Origin: Jatrophihabitans cynanchi
Lineage (GTDB): Bacteria > Actinomycetota > Actinomycetes > Mycobacteriales > Jatrophihabitantaceae
DNA length: 64,000 nt
Direction of reading: 5' to 3'
Assembly: GCF_027247405.1 (NCBI RefSeq)
Contig: NZ_CP097463.1
Location: forward strand, 1,550,001 to 1,614,000
The position numbers and the translations under genes were made by a program. Position 1 is the first letter of the stretch; every line of letters begins with the position of its first letter. This document shows, piece by piece, positions 1-9,300 of this stretch. The notes beneath the pieces were generated by a model, which worked only from the letters and a program-made list of their open reading frames with translations, was not told the origin of the DNA and did not search any database.

Positions 1-1
1 G

Positions 2-436
2 TCCGGGCTGTACCTGCTCGGCGGGATGGCCGCCGACGGCGTGCTCACCACCGTCGACGTCGAGGGCGAGAACCAGCGGGCGGCGAAGGAGGCGTTCACC
101 GAGGCCGGCATCGCCGCGACCCGCTACCGGATGATCAACGGCTCGGCGGCCGAGGTGCTGCCGCGGCTGCGCGACGGCGCGTACGACCTGGTGTTCGTCG
201 ACGCCGACAAGACCACCTACGCGGTGTACTACGAGCAGGCGGTCCGGCTGCTGCGTCCCGGCGGCGTGGTGGCGTTCGACAACGCGCTCTGGCACGACCG
301 GGTCGCCGACCCGGCCCAGCGCGACGCGGACACCGTCGTGCTGCGCGACCTCGGCAAGGCGGTCCGTGACGACAAGCGGCTGCTGCCGGCACTGCTGCCG
401 GTCGGCGACGGCCTGCTGGTGGCCGCCAAGCGCTAA
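2..436 (+). CDS. O-methyltransferase, SAM-dependent (5' end outside window)
   Basis: The frame is open from the first bases of the window, so only the C-terminal ~144 residues are present. They match the catechol/caffeoyl-CoA O-methyltransferase fold (Methyltransf_3): a beta strand ending TVDVE (the acidic residue that normally binds the SAM ribose), then FVDADK, the RPGG turn, and DNALWHDRVADP, which carries metal-binding Asp/Asn residues in this family. The protein ends VAAKR. The substrate cannot be told from the sequence; actinobacterial members are usually annotated as small-molecule O-methyltransferases. The glycine-rich SAM loop lies partly upstream of the window. Confidence 0.9.
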   Translation, partial: SGLYLLGGMAADGVLTTVDVEGENQRAAKEAFTEAGIAATRYRMINGSAAEVLPRLRDGAYDLVFVDADKTTYAVYYEQAVRLLRPGGVVAFDNALWHDRVADPAQRDADTVVLRDLGKAVRDDKRLLPALLPVGDGLLVAAKR

Positions 437-742
437 ACCGGGCGATCGCCCGGCCGGTCGCCCGGTCGCAGCGCCCAGTCGAGCACCGCGCGCCGCACCC
501 TCCCCGCTATTCGGGCCGTGGACGCTGACCCAGTAGAGATAGTCGTCCTCGCCCTCGCGCAGCCGGAACACGATCTCGATCGCCATCCGCTCGCCGTCCA
601 GTGTGGCGACGCACTCCTCGACCCGGTCGTCGAGCATCCTCATCCACCGGTCGGCCTCGGCGCTCGCGCCCGGCAGGACCTTCCCGCGGGACAGCTCGAC
701 GACGAGTCCTTCGGGGATGCTGGCCGGCCGGTGCTCGCTCAT
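433..742 (-). pseudogene. Small DUF6176-like protein, apparently frameshifted near the C-terminus
   Basis: An ATG at 742 opens a frame (MSEHRPASIPEG...) with good coding character through RWMRMLDDRVEECVATLDGE, EIVFRLREGEDD and YLYWVSVHGP, a pattern I associate with DUF6176-type small alpha/beta proteins of ~100 residues. After about residue 75 the frame loses protein-like character and runs antisense through the neighbouring methyltransferase off the end of the window without a stop. A single frameshift near 515-540 would switch to a frame ending ...VLDWALRPGDRP and a TAG at 433-435, giving ~102 residues convergent with the methyltransferase. It is either a real frameshift or a base-call error. 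The family assignment is from memory and tentative. Confidence 0.4.
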
Positions 743-890
743 GCCGCCGATGCTGCCAGCTCGGCGCCGTCGACCGGTGGTACTTCCTGATCTGTCGGAC
801 GCGCGTACGACAAACTCGGACACAGACCGGCCCTCGGGCGGCGTCCCGGCGCCTCCAGCGGACACCGGCCGGCCGCGCTACCGTCGGCCG

Positions 891-1178
891 GTGGCCTGCT
901 ATGTCGACACGGTGCGCGCGTACCCCGGCGCCGGGCTGCGGCACACCCACTTCTGCCACCTGCTGGCCGACAGCCGCGAGGAACTGCACGCGATGGCCGA
1001 CGCGCTGGGGATCCCGCGCCGCTTCTTCCAGGACCACCCCTGGCGCTGGCACCACGACCTGCCCGAGCACATGCGCCCCCGCGCCGTCGAGCTGGGCGCC
1101 CGGGAGGTGGACCTGCACACGGTCGGCAGGCTGCTGCGCGAGCGACGGGCCGGGTTGGGCGATCCGGGCGTCGCGTAG
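891..1178 (+). CDS. DUF4031 domain protein
   Basis: A GTG at 891 gives a 95-residue protein beginning VACYVDTVRAYPG. The frame is open far upstream, but that part is low-complexity and overlaps the small minus-strand gene, so I take the GTG. It matches DUF4031: a YVD start, HTHFCHLLADS, then ELHAMADALGIPRRFFQ and HPWRWHHDLP, i.e. a His/Trp-rich core with the spacing usual for the family. Function is unknown. It sits 9 bp before fbiA on the same strand; I see no specific link to F420. Confidence 0.75.
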   Translation: MACYVDTVRAYPGAGLRHTHFCHLLADSREELHAMADALGIPRRFFQDHPWRWHHDLPEHMRPRAVELGAREVDLHTVGRLLRERRAGLGDPGVA

Positions 1179-1181
1179 GTT
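1176..1181 (+). promoter_or_regulatory. -10-like hexamer TAGGTT, leaderless fbiA start
   Basis: TAGGTT is followed by six bases and then the GTG of fbiA, the spacing expected if transcription begins at the start codon. The same arrangement recurs across the window. Confidence 0.5.
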
Positions 1182-1187
1182 CGACGG

Positions 1188-2123
1188 GTGCAGATCACGG
1201 TTCTGGCCGGAGGCGTCGGCGGCGCCAAGTTCCTGCGAGGCGTCCGCGCCGCCTGCCCGGGCGATGAGGTCACGGCGATCGTGAACACCGGCGACGACGT
1301 CACGTTGCACGGGTTGCGGATCACCCCCGACCTGGACAGCGTCATGTACACCCTGGCCGACGCGAACGACCTCGAGCGGGGCTGGGGACGCGCCGGTGAG
1401 AGCTGGCGCATCCAGGACGAGCTGAAGGCGTACGGCGCCGAGCCGTCCTGGTTCAACCTGGGCGACCTCGACATCGCCACCCACCTGGTGCGCACCCGGA
1501 TGCTGGACGCCGGCTACCCGCTCTCGGACGTCGTCGCCGCGCTGTGCACGCGCTGGCACACCGGGATCCGGCTGCTCCCGATGACCGACGAGCGCTGCGA
1601 GACGCACGTGATCGTCGACCTCGACGGCGGCCGGCGCGCCATCCACTTCCAGGAGTGGTGGGTCAAGCACCGCGCCGGGCTGCCCGCGCACGGCTTCGTC
1701 CAGATCGGCCTCGACGACGCCCGCCCGGCCCCGGGCGTGCTCGAGGCCATCGCCACCGCGGACGCCGTGCTCATCGCTCCGAGCAACCCGGTCGTGTCCA
1801 TCGGCACCGTCCTCGGCGTGCCCGGGATCCGCGAGGCGATCGCCGCCACGCCCGGCCGGGTCGTCGGCGTGTCACCGATCATCGACGGGGCCCCGGTGCG
1901 CGGCATGGCCGACGTCTGCCTGCCCGCGATCGGGGTCGAGGTGAGCGCCGAGGGCGTCGGCCGGCACTACGGCGCTCGTGCCGATGGCGGGGGGCTGCTG
2001 GACACCTGGCTGATCCACAAGAGCGACACCGCCGACGTCCCCGGTGTCGACGTGCGCGCGGTACCGCTGCTGATGACCGACGACGAGGCGTCCGCCGCGA
2101 TGGTCCGGGAGGCGCTGCGATGA
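1188..2123 (+). CDS. fbiA: 2-phospho-L-lactate transferase (CofD/FbiA), F420 biosynthesis
   Basis: 311 residues from a GTG. FbiA transfers the phospho-lactate-type moiety (phosphoenolpyruvyl in mycobacteria) from a guanosine-diphosphate carrier to the deazaflavin Fo, forming (dehydro-)F420-0 in the cytoplasm. The N-terminus has the family signature [15 protein letters not shown], followed by NTGDD at about residues 47-51 and the [10 protein letters not shown] segment; [13 protein letters not shown] near residue 205 is the second conserved block. Length is normal. A TAGGTT hexamer ends 6 bp before the GTG, so the message may be leaderless. The TGA overlaps the ATG of fbiB, so the pair is translationally coupled. 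Confidence 0.96.
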   Translation: MQITVLAGGVGGAKFLRGVRAACPGDEVTAIVNTGDDVTLHGLRITPDLDSVMYTLADANDLERGWGRAGESWRIQDELKAYGAEPSWFNLGDLDIATHLVRTRMLDAGYPLSDVVAALCTRWHTGIRLLPMTDERCETHVIVDLDGGRRAIHFQEWWVKHRAGLPAHGFVQIGLDDARPAPGVLEAIATADAVLIAPSNPVVSIGTVLGVPGIREAIAATPGRVVGVSPIIDGAPVRGMADVCLPAIGVEVSAEGVGRHYGARADGGGLLDTWLIHKSDTADVPGVDVRAVPLLMTDDEASAAMVREALR

Positions 2124-3472
2124 CCGGAACCCGCCCCGATCACGCGTCGGCGCGCGTGGAGATCCTGCCCGTGCTGGGCATCGGCGAGCTGCGCCCGGGC
2201 GACGACCTGGCCGCGCTCATCGTCGAGCACGCGCCGCCGCTGCAGGACGGTGACGTGCTGGTGGTGACGTCCAAGGCCGTGTCCAAGACCGAGGGCCGGC
2301 TGGTGGTGCTGGACGACACCGACGAACAGGCCCGCGAGGCGGCACGCCAGCAGGCGATCGACGCCGAGACGGTGCGGGTGGTCGCCAGCCGCGACACGCT
2401 GCGCATCGTCGAGACCCGGCACGGCCTGGTGCTGGCGGCCGCCGGTGTCGACGCGTCCAACGTCGCCCGCAACGAGCTGGCGCTGCTGCCGCTGGATCCG
2501 GACGCGTCGGCGCAACTGCTGCGCGAGAGCATCCGGGAACGGGGCGGCGTCGACGTGGGCGTGGTCATCTCCGATTCGATGGGGCGCCCGTGGCGGGCCG
2601 GCATCACCGACACCGCGATCGGCGTCGCCGGGCTGACGGCGCTCACCGACGCCCGCGGCCACACCGATGCGTACGGCAACGTGCTGTCGGTTACCCAGGT
2701 GGCCGTCGCCGACGAACTCGCAGCCGCGGGCGATCTGGTCAAGGGCAAGTTCGGCGGCGTGCCGGTCGCCGTGGTGCGCGGCATGGCCCGCGACGGCAAG
2801 CTCGACGACGACGGGCAGGGCAGCCGCAGCCTGATCCGCGGCTCGGCCGACGACCTGTTCCGACTGGGCACAGCCGAGGCGATCGCGATCGGCCGCGAGG
2901 ACGTCGGCTGGGCGACCGAGATGCCGCCGCCGCTGCACGCCGACGCCGTCGAGGTGGTCACCGCGCTGGTCCCGCGGTCGGACGAGGATGCCGCGGTGCG
3001 GCAGGGGTTCCTCGGCTTCCTCGCGGCGCGACCGGACGCGATGTGGCGTTCGTGCGCGCCCGGGCACCTGACCGCCAGCGCGCTCGTCGTCGATCCGTCC
3101 CGTGGGGCGGTGCTGCTCACGCTGCACCCGCGCGTCGGTCTGTGGCTGCAGGTCGGCGGCCACTGCGAACCGGGCGATCACACCGTGCTCGACGCGGCCG
3201 CCCGCGAGGCGCGCGAGGAGAGCGGCCTCGGCTCGCTGTCCTTCGACCCGGCACCGCTCGGGCTGGACGTGCACCCGATCACCTGCTCGCTCGGCGTACC
3301 CACCAGGCACTTCGACGTCCGCTTCCTCGCCGTCGCGCCGGAGGGTGCCGAGCCGGTGCAGAGCGAGGAGTCGCTCGACCTGCGCTGGTTCGCCTTCGAC
3401 GAGCTGCCCAACGGCGCGTCGTCGGACCTGCCCCGGCTGGTCGGGGCGGCGCGCGAGCGGCTCGGGCTGTGA
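2120..3472 (+). CDS. fbiB: F420-0:gamma-glutamyl ligase (CofE) fused to a NUDIX hydrolase domain
   Basis: 450 residues from an ATG overlapping the fbiA stop (ATGA). Residues ~1-270 are Cof[19 protein letters not shown], the ALIVEHAP segment, [25 protein letters not shown] and [14 protein letters not shown]. CofE adds glutamate(s) to F420-0 using GTP. In mycobacterial FbiB the C-terminal domain is a nitroreductase-like FMN domain that reduces dehydro-F420-0. Here residues ~290-450 are instead a NUDIX domain ([22 protein letters not shown] and the REAREESGL core of the Nudix box). The join is in frame with no stop. The natural reading is fusion of fbiB with a neighbouring NUDIX gene; the missing reductase must then be encoded elsewhere. 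Confidence 0.92.
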   Translation: MTGTRPDHASARVEILPVLGIGELRPGDDLAALIVEHAPPLQDGDVLVVTSKAVSKTEGRLVVLDDTDEQAREAARQQAIDAETVRVVASRDTLRIVETRHGLVLAAAGVDASNVARNELALLPLDPDASAQLLRESIRERGGVDVGVVISDSMGRPWRAGITDTAIGVAGLTALTDARGHTDAYGNVLSVTQVAVADELAAAGDLVKGKFGGVPVAVVRGMARDGKLDDDGQGSRSLIRGSADDLFRLGTAEAIAIGREDVGWATEMPPPLHADAVEVVTALVPRSDEDAAVRQGFLGFLAARPDAMWRSCAPGHLTASALVVDPSRGAVLLTLHPRVGLWLQVGGHCEPGDHTVLDAAAREAREESGLGSLSFDPAPLGLDVHPITCSLGVPTRHFDVRFLAVAPEGAEPVQSEESLDLRWFAFDELPNGASSDLPRLVGAARERLGL

Positions 3473-4299
3473 TGGACGCGGACGTGCTGGCCGCGGTCGG
3501 CAGCTGGCCGGTCGACTCCGCGGCGGTCGCGGTGGTCGGCCCAGCCGGAGTGCTCGCGTCGACCGGACCGCTCGACACGCCGTTCGCCCTCGCGTCGGTG
3601 ACCAAACCCCTTGCGGCATTGGCGATCCTCGTCGCGGTCGAGGAGGGCGCGATCGAGCTGACCCACCCGGTGGACGAGGCGCTGGTGCCCGGCGCGACGC
3701 TGCGCCACCTGCTCGCGCACGCGTCCGGGCTGGCGCCCGAGCAGCCGATGCGCTCGTTCCCGCCGGCGGTGCGCCGGGTGTACTCCAACGTGGGCATCGA
3801 GCTCGCCGGCGGGCTCGTCGAGAAGGCCACCGGCATGGCGTTCGGCGACTACTTCACCGACGCCCTGGTGCGCCCGCTCGGGCTGACCGGGACCTCGCTG
3901 CCCGGCTCGCCCGCCCGCGACGGGGTCTCGACGGTGGCCGACCTGGCGCGTGTGGTGCAGGAGCTGCAGGCCCCGAGCGGGCTGCTGCACCCGGACACGC
4001 TGGCCGACCTGCGCACCGTGCAGTACCCGGGGCTGCGTGGCGTGCTGCCGGGGTTCGGCGGGCAGCCGGACAACAGCTGGGGGCTGGGCTTCGAGATCCG
4101 CGACCACAAGTCGCCGCACTGGACCGGCTCGGCGAACTCGCCGGAGACCTACGGGCACTTCGGGCAGAGCGGCACGATGTTCTGGATCGATCCCGCGGCC
4201 GGAGTGGCCCTGGTGGCGCTGGCCGATCGCGACTTCGGGCCGTGGGCGGCACATGCCTGGCCCGCGCTCAGTGACGCGGTGCTGGCCGCGGCCCGCTGA
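3472..4299 (+). CDS. Serine beta-lactamase-family hydrolase (class C / PBP-like)
   Basis: 275 residues from an ATG overlapping the fbiB stop by one base. It carries the serine-hydrolase triad motifs of the beta-lactamase/penicillin-binding class C fold: SVTK at about residue 42 (nucleophile Ser, Lys three later), YSN at about 104, and GHFGQSGT near 228 in place of the KTG box. No signal peptide or membrane segment is visible, so it is probably a cytoplasmic esterase or peptidase rather than a resistance enzyme. It is coupled to fbiAB, but I know of no F420 role for this family. Substrate unknown. Confidence 0.85.
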   Translation: MDADVLAAVGSWPVDSAAVAVVGPAGVLASTGPLDTPFALASVTKPLAALAILVAVEEGAIELTHPVDEALVPGATLRHLLAHASGLAPEQPMRSFPPAVRRVYSNVGIELAGGLVEKATGMAFGDYFTDALVRPLGLTGTSLPGSPARDGVSTVADLARVVQELQAPSGLLHPDTLADLRTVQYPGLRGVLPGFGGQPDNSWGLGFEIRDHKSPHWTGSANSPETYGHFGQSGTMFWIDPAAGVALVALADRDFGPWAAHAWPALSDAVLAAAR

Positions 4300-4312
4300 C
4301 CGCTCGACAGCC

Positions 4313-5239
4313 TCAGATCCGGCGGATGTCGTTCGGGGCGAAGCGGGGCCCGAACTTCGGCGGCGTGACACCGGACAGCTCGATCAGCCGCACCACCCGT
4401 GCCCGCTGACCGGCCCACGGGACGAGCAGGTCGAGCATCTGCGCGTCGGTGCCGCGCGCCCGGCCGGTGAGCGCATGCACCACCAGGTCGGCCAGGTGGA
4501 AGTCGCCCACGCTCACCGCGTCCGGGTCGCCGAACGCGCGCAGCGCGGTCTCCGCCGCGGTCCACTCCCCCACCCCGGGGACGACGCGCAGCCGGGCCAT
4601 CGCGGCGGCGGCCGGCATCATCACGCACTCCTCCAGCCGGCGCGCGACGGTCGCCGCGGCCCGGATCGCCCGCTGCCGCTTGCCGTCCACGCCGAGCCGG
4701 TGCCAGCCCCAGGCGGGCACGTCGAGCAGCTCGCGCGGGCCGGGCGGCACGAACAGGTCCGCACGCGGACCGGGCGCCACGGTGCCGAACCGGCGCAGCA
4801 GCCCGCGCCAGGCGGTGTGCGCCTCGGTGCCGGTGACCCGCTGCTCCAGCACGGCGGGAACGAGCGAGTCGAGCACCAGCCCGGTGGCGGGCAACCGGAC
4901 GCCGGGGTTCGCCCGCTGCGCGTCCCGCAGCCGCGGCCACGCCGCGACGTCCACCGCAGACCAGTCGTCGCCGTCGCCGAGCAGCGCCGGCAGCCGGTCC
5001 AGCAGCCAGGCCGCGCCCGCACCCCAGGCGTCGGCTCTCGCGCCGTCCGCGACCGCCCGCACCGCCAGCGTGCCCGGGCCGGCCGGGGTGTGGCAGGCCC
5101 ACCAGAACGTCCCGTCCGGGTCGACGCGGTGCGCCGGGTCGCCGGGGCCACGGCGCAGCGGCGCCAGCGTGCCCAGCACGTTCACCGGGCGGCACGCGGA
5201 CCACTGCCGCGCCAGCGCGGCCGGGGCAACCGCCGTCAT
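4313..5239 (-). CDS. DNA-3-methyladenine glycosylase family protein (HhH-GPD, AlkA-like)
   Basis: 308 residues from the ATG at 5239, which overlaps the stop of the upstream guanylyltransferase. The C-terminal two thirds carry the HhH-GPD features of base-excision glycosylases: a helix-hairpin-helix RLRVVPGVGEWTA (about residues 200-212) followed by the region where the catalytic Asp is expected (GDPDAVSVGDFHLADLV). Such enzymes remove alkylated bases from DNA. The N-terminal AlkA half is divergent, and an upstream GTG at 5311 would run into the neighbour, so I use the ATG. It is convergent with the serine hydrolase. Confidence 0.85.
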   Translation of the reverse strand: MTAVAPAALARQWSACRPVNVLGTLAPLRRGPGDPAHRVDPDGTFWWACHTPAGPGTLAVRAVADGARADAWGAGAAWLLDRLPALLGDGDDWSAVDVAAWPRLRDAQRANPGVRLPATGLVLDSLVPAVLEQRVTGTEAHTAWRGLLRRFGTVAPGPRADLFVPPGPRELLDVPAWGWHRLGVDGKRQRAIRAAATVARRLEECVMMPAAAAMARLRVVPGVGEWTAAETALRAFGDPDAVSVGDFHLADLVVHALTGRARGTDAQMLDLLVPWAGQRARVVRLIELSGVTPPKFGPRFAPNDIRRI

Positions 5240-6309
5240 CACAGGTCGCTGGAGAAGCGGATCGCACCGTCGGTGAGCTCGGCGTCGGGCCAGACGCGCG
5301 CGCCGCCGCACAGTTCGATGCGGGCACCGATCCGGGCGCGGTCACCGATCACGGCGTCCTCGAGCACCGTGCCCGCGCCGATCGTCGCACCGAAGCCGAC
5401 CACCGATCGGCGCACGACCGCGCCCTCGGCCACGCGGCTGCCGTCGAACAGCACCGCACCGTCGAGCACCGCACCCGCGCCCACCGTGCAGCCGGCGCCG
5501 ACCGTCGTCCCGCCGGTGACCGTCGCAGCCGGATCGACCGTCGCCCCGGCGAGCACGAGTGCCTCACCGGCCGGCCCCGGCAGCGCCGGCGACGGGGCGA
5601 GCCCGCGCACCAGGTCGGCCGAGCCGGCGACGAAGTCGGCCGGGCGGCCCAGGTCGCGCCAGTAGCCGGAGTCGACGTAGCCCGCCACCAGCGCGCCGGC
5701 GGCGAGCAGCCCGGGGAACGTCTCACGCTCGACCGACACCGCCCGCCCGGCCGGGATCGCCTCCACGACGGACCGCTTGAACACGTAGGCCCCGGCGTTG
5801 ATCTGGTCGGTGACCGGGTCGGGGTCCTTCTCCAGGAACGCCGTCACCCAGCCGTCCGGGTCGGTCGGCACGCAGCCGAAGGCACGCGGATCGGGCACCT
5901 TCGTCAGGTAGAGGGTGACATCGGCCGCGCTGTCGTGGTGCCGGGCCAGCAGCGCGCGCAGGTCGACACCGCACAGGACGTCGCCGTTGAAGATCATCAC
6001 GGTGTCGCCGCGCAGCCGGTCCGCCACGTTGCGGATGGCGCCACCCGTGCCCAGCGGCTCGTCCTCGACGACGTACTCGAGCTCGACACCGAGGGCGGTT
6101 CCGTCACCGAAGTACGACTGGAAGACCTCGGCCCGGTAGGAGGTGCCCAGCACGATGTGGCGCACGCCGGCATCCCTGATGCGCGCGATCAGGTGGGTCA
6201 GGAACGGGACGCCGGCGGTCGGCAGCATCGGCTTCGGCGCCGAGAGGGTGAGCGGGCGAAGGCGCGTGCCGAGGCCGCCCACCAGGATCACCGCGTCGGT
6301 CGAACCCAC
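5239..6309 (-). CDS. manB: Mannose-1-phosphate guanylyltransferase / NDP-sugar pyrophosphorylase
   Basis: 356 residues, GTG start at 6309 with a weak AAGGGA about 11 bp upstream. The nucleotidyltransferase domain opens AVILVGGLGTRLRPLT (nucleotide-binding loop), with FNGDVLCG (metal-binding Asp) near residue 108 and the sugar-binding segment EKDPDPVTDQINAG near 160-175. Residues ~250-350 are left-handed beta-helix hexapeptide repeats (VTGGTTVGAGCTVGAG...). The position next to fbiAB and wbbL matches M. tuberculosis ManB (Rv3264c), which makes GDP-mannose for mannans and glycolipids. The exact sugar is inferred from context. Confidence 0.88.
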   Translation of the reverse strand: MGSTDAVILVGGLGTRLRPLTLSAPKPMLPTAGVPFLTHLIARIRDAGVRHIVLGTSYRAEVFQSYFGDGTALGVELEYVVEDEPLGTGGAIRNVADRLRGDTVMIFNGDVLCGVDLRALLARHHDSAADVTLYLTKVPDPRAFGCVPTDPDGWVTAFLEKDPDPVTDQINAGAYVFKRSVVEAIPAGRAVSVERETFPGLLAAGALVAGYVDSGYWRDLGRPADFVAGSADLVRGLAPSPALPGPAGEALVLAGATVDPAATVTGGTTVGAGCTVGAGAVLDGAVLFDGSRVAEGAVVRRSVVGFGATIGAGTVLEDAVIGDRARIGARIELCGGARVWPDAELTDGAIRFSSDL

Positions 6310-6383
6310 TTGTTGGTAGTCCCTTCGTGCGCGCGAAACCCGCCTCAGCCTGCCACACCGGTGGGGTCCGGGCGGGCTGCGCC

Positions 6384-9300
6384 TCAGAGCGCCAGGAGGG
6401 TGAAGCTCTGCCAGCCGGAGATGCCGATGCGCTGCCGCGGGTGCAGCGTCAGCTCGCCCCGCCCGTCCGCGCGGATCAGCCAGAGCGCTCCGGCGGTGTC
6501 CCGCGCGACGAGGTCGGCCCGGCCGTTCGCGTCGAGGTCACCGGCCACGATCCGGTCGTAGCCCTGCCATCCGGTGGCCACCTGCACCGGCGCCGCGAAC
6601 GGCTGGTCGGGGACGTGCCGGCTCAGCGAGACCCAGGCGGTGCCGTCGGCCCGCTTGGCGAGCAGGTCGGCCATCCCGTCACCGTTCAGGTCGACTGCGG
6701 TGAGCAGGTCGGTGGCCCGCACGCCCGGCGCGGAGACCAGCTCGCGGGACGCGTAGGAGAACGGTTCGCTCATGTTGCCGGTATTGGGGTACAGCCAGGC
6801 GGCGTTCGCCGCGGTGATGCCGAGCAGGTCGGGACGGCCGTCGCCGGTGAAGTCGCCGAGCACCAGGCGCGGGAAGCCGGTCCAGCCGGAGAGCCCGATC
6901 CGGGCCCGGGTCGGGAACGGCCGGGTGGCCGAGATCACCCCGAGGTAGAGCCACAGCGAGCCGTCGGTCCGGACGCCGACGAGATCCGGGACACCGTTGC
7001 CGTCGACGTCCCCCTGCAGCACGGTGGCGAAGGCGTTCCAGCCGGACACCCCGACCTGCGTACGCGCAAGTAACGGCTGGGCCGCCGCGCCGGTGTTCGG
7101 GAAGAGCCACAGCCCGCCACGCGAATCGATGGTGACGACGTCGGCCAGCCCGTCGCCGTCGACGTCCCCGGCCATGATCTGCGCGTAGCCGTTCCAGTTG
7201 CCCAGGCCGACGCGGATCCCGTCCGGCCAGCGTGACTGCCCGCCGTCCTGAGCCAACGAGACAACACCGTTGCGCTCCCGGTACAGCACGTCGGCGTGGC
7301 CGTCGCCGGTGAAGTCGGCCGCGGCCATCGCGCTGAAGTCCTGGCGCCCCGTCAGTCCGGTCTGGTTCCGCCCGGAGAACGGACGCGACAGCGAACGCCG
7401 GTTCGGGTATAGCCACTGGGTGCCGTCCGCGCTCGTCGCGATCAGGTCGACCCGCTTGTCGCCGGTGACATCGGCCAGCAGGATGCGGTCGAAGATGTTC
7501 CAGCCGGACGTCCCGATCATGGCGCGCTTGCCGAACGGGTGCGTGACGCTGCCGCCGTTGCGGTACAGCCACAGCGACCCGTCCGGCCGGCGGGCGACCA
7601 GATCCGCCCGGCCGTCACCGTCGACGTCCCCGAGCGCGATCCGGTCGAACGCGTTCCAGCCGTAGGCGCCGATCCGCACCGCGTGTCCATAGGGATGGCT
7701 GGCGCTGCCGGTGTTGCGGTACAGCCACAGCGTCCCGTTCGGCTTGGTGGCGACCAGATCGGCCCGGCCGTCACCGTCGACGTCACCGAGCATGGTGCGG
7801 TCGAACGCACTCCAGCCGTACGCGCCGATCATCTGCCGGACCGGGATGATCTTGGTCGGGGGCTGCGCCTGATAGCGCCACAGGGTGCCGCTGCCGTCGG
7901 GCCGTACCGCGATCAGGTCGGCGGACTGTTGTGCGCGCGGCACCGGCGTCGCGCCGGACAACAGCCGGTCGAAGGCCTGCCAGCCGGACGTGCCGATGGT
8001 GACCCGGCTGCTGTACGGACGCGTGATGCTGGCCCCGGCGCGATAGAGCAGCAGCGAGCCGTCGGATTTCGAGCCGATCAGGTCGGCGCGGCCGTCGGCG
8101 TCCACGTCCTGCGCGATCAGCTGCCGGAAGCCCGTCCACCCGGACACGCCGATCTGCGCCGCCCGGCGGAACGGTGCGGTGGGCGCGCCGCCGTTGTGGT
8201 ACAGCCAGAGCGAGCCGTTCGCCTTGACCCCGAGCAGGTCGCTGCGGCCGTCGCCGTCGACGTCGGCGGCGACCAAGGTCCGGAACGCCTGCCAGCCGGA
8301 CGCGCCGATGCGAATCCCCGGCGCATACGGGCTGCTGACCGTGCCGGTGTTGCGGTAGAGCCACAGCTGTCCCGAGGGGGTCCGGGCGATGAGGTCGCTG
8401 CGGCCGTCGCCGTCGACGTCGGCGGCGACCAGCGTGTCGAAGGCGTTCCAGCCGTACGCCCCGATCCGGGTGCGTCCGGAGTAGGGCAGGCTCGTGCCGT
8501 TGTTCCGGTACAGCCAGAGCGAGCCGTCCGGACGCACGCCGATCAGGTCGGTGCGGCCGTCGCCGTCGACGTCACCGCTCGTCAGCCTGGACAGGTGCTG
8601 CCAGCCGGAGAGCCCGATCTGCACTGCGCTGCTGAACGGATGCGTCGGGGTGCCGCCGTTGCGGTAGTACCAGAGCGTGCCGTCCGGCTTGGTCGCGATC
8701 ATCCCGCCACGGTCGAACGGTTCACTCGGCGGGGCGAACCACTCGTTGAAGAACACCCAGAAGTTGCGGTTGCCGTAGGCGCTGCACTTGTCGCCTGTGC
8801 CGTGCAGGTTGGCGAGCGCGGCCGCGTTCGGCTGGTAGGGCGTGTAGATGTACAGCCCGGCCGTGGCCTGGTTCTGGATGAAGACGGTGCCGGCGCCGCA
8901 ACTCGTGTTCGGGTTGTACTGGATCGAGTTGTTCCGGCCGGCGATGTAGTTGTAGAAGGTGGGGTGCAGCCGGTAGTACCGGAACTGGTAGGCCGCCAGA
9001 TAGACCTGGTTGAAGAAGCCCTTCGAGCTGGCGTCGCACCCGGTGCTGTCCGGGCAGTTCGCCCCGGTGGCGAAGTCGTAGGCGTACTGGCTGGGCATGG
9101 TTGCCTGGACCAGGCCCTGTTCCTTCTGCACCAGCACGAGCAGCACCTGCGGGTTGATGCCGCACGCCCGGCCGACGTTGTAGAAGATCGCGGCCGATGT
9201 CTCGCTGGAGCGGCCGGTGTACGCCGCACAGATGCCGGCCTGCGCGGCGTGTGACGACGTGCGCGTCGAGTAGTCCTTCAGGCAGGTGTAGCCGCTGGCG

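Noticed and set aside
507-1691. 394-residue minus-strand reading frame opposite fbiA and DUF4031
   Set aside because: Arg/Pro/Ala-rich shadow with no domain; the plus-strand genes have clear family motifs.
1967-3619. 550-residue minus-strand reading frame opposite fbiB
   Set aside because: Codon shadow of a strongly conserved gene; composition is low complexity and it matches no family.
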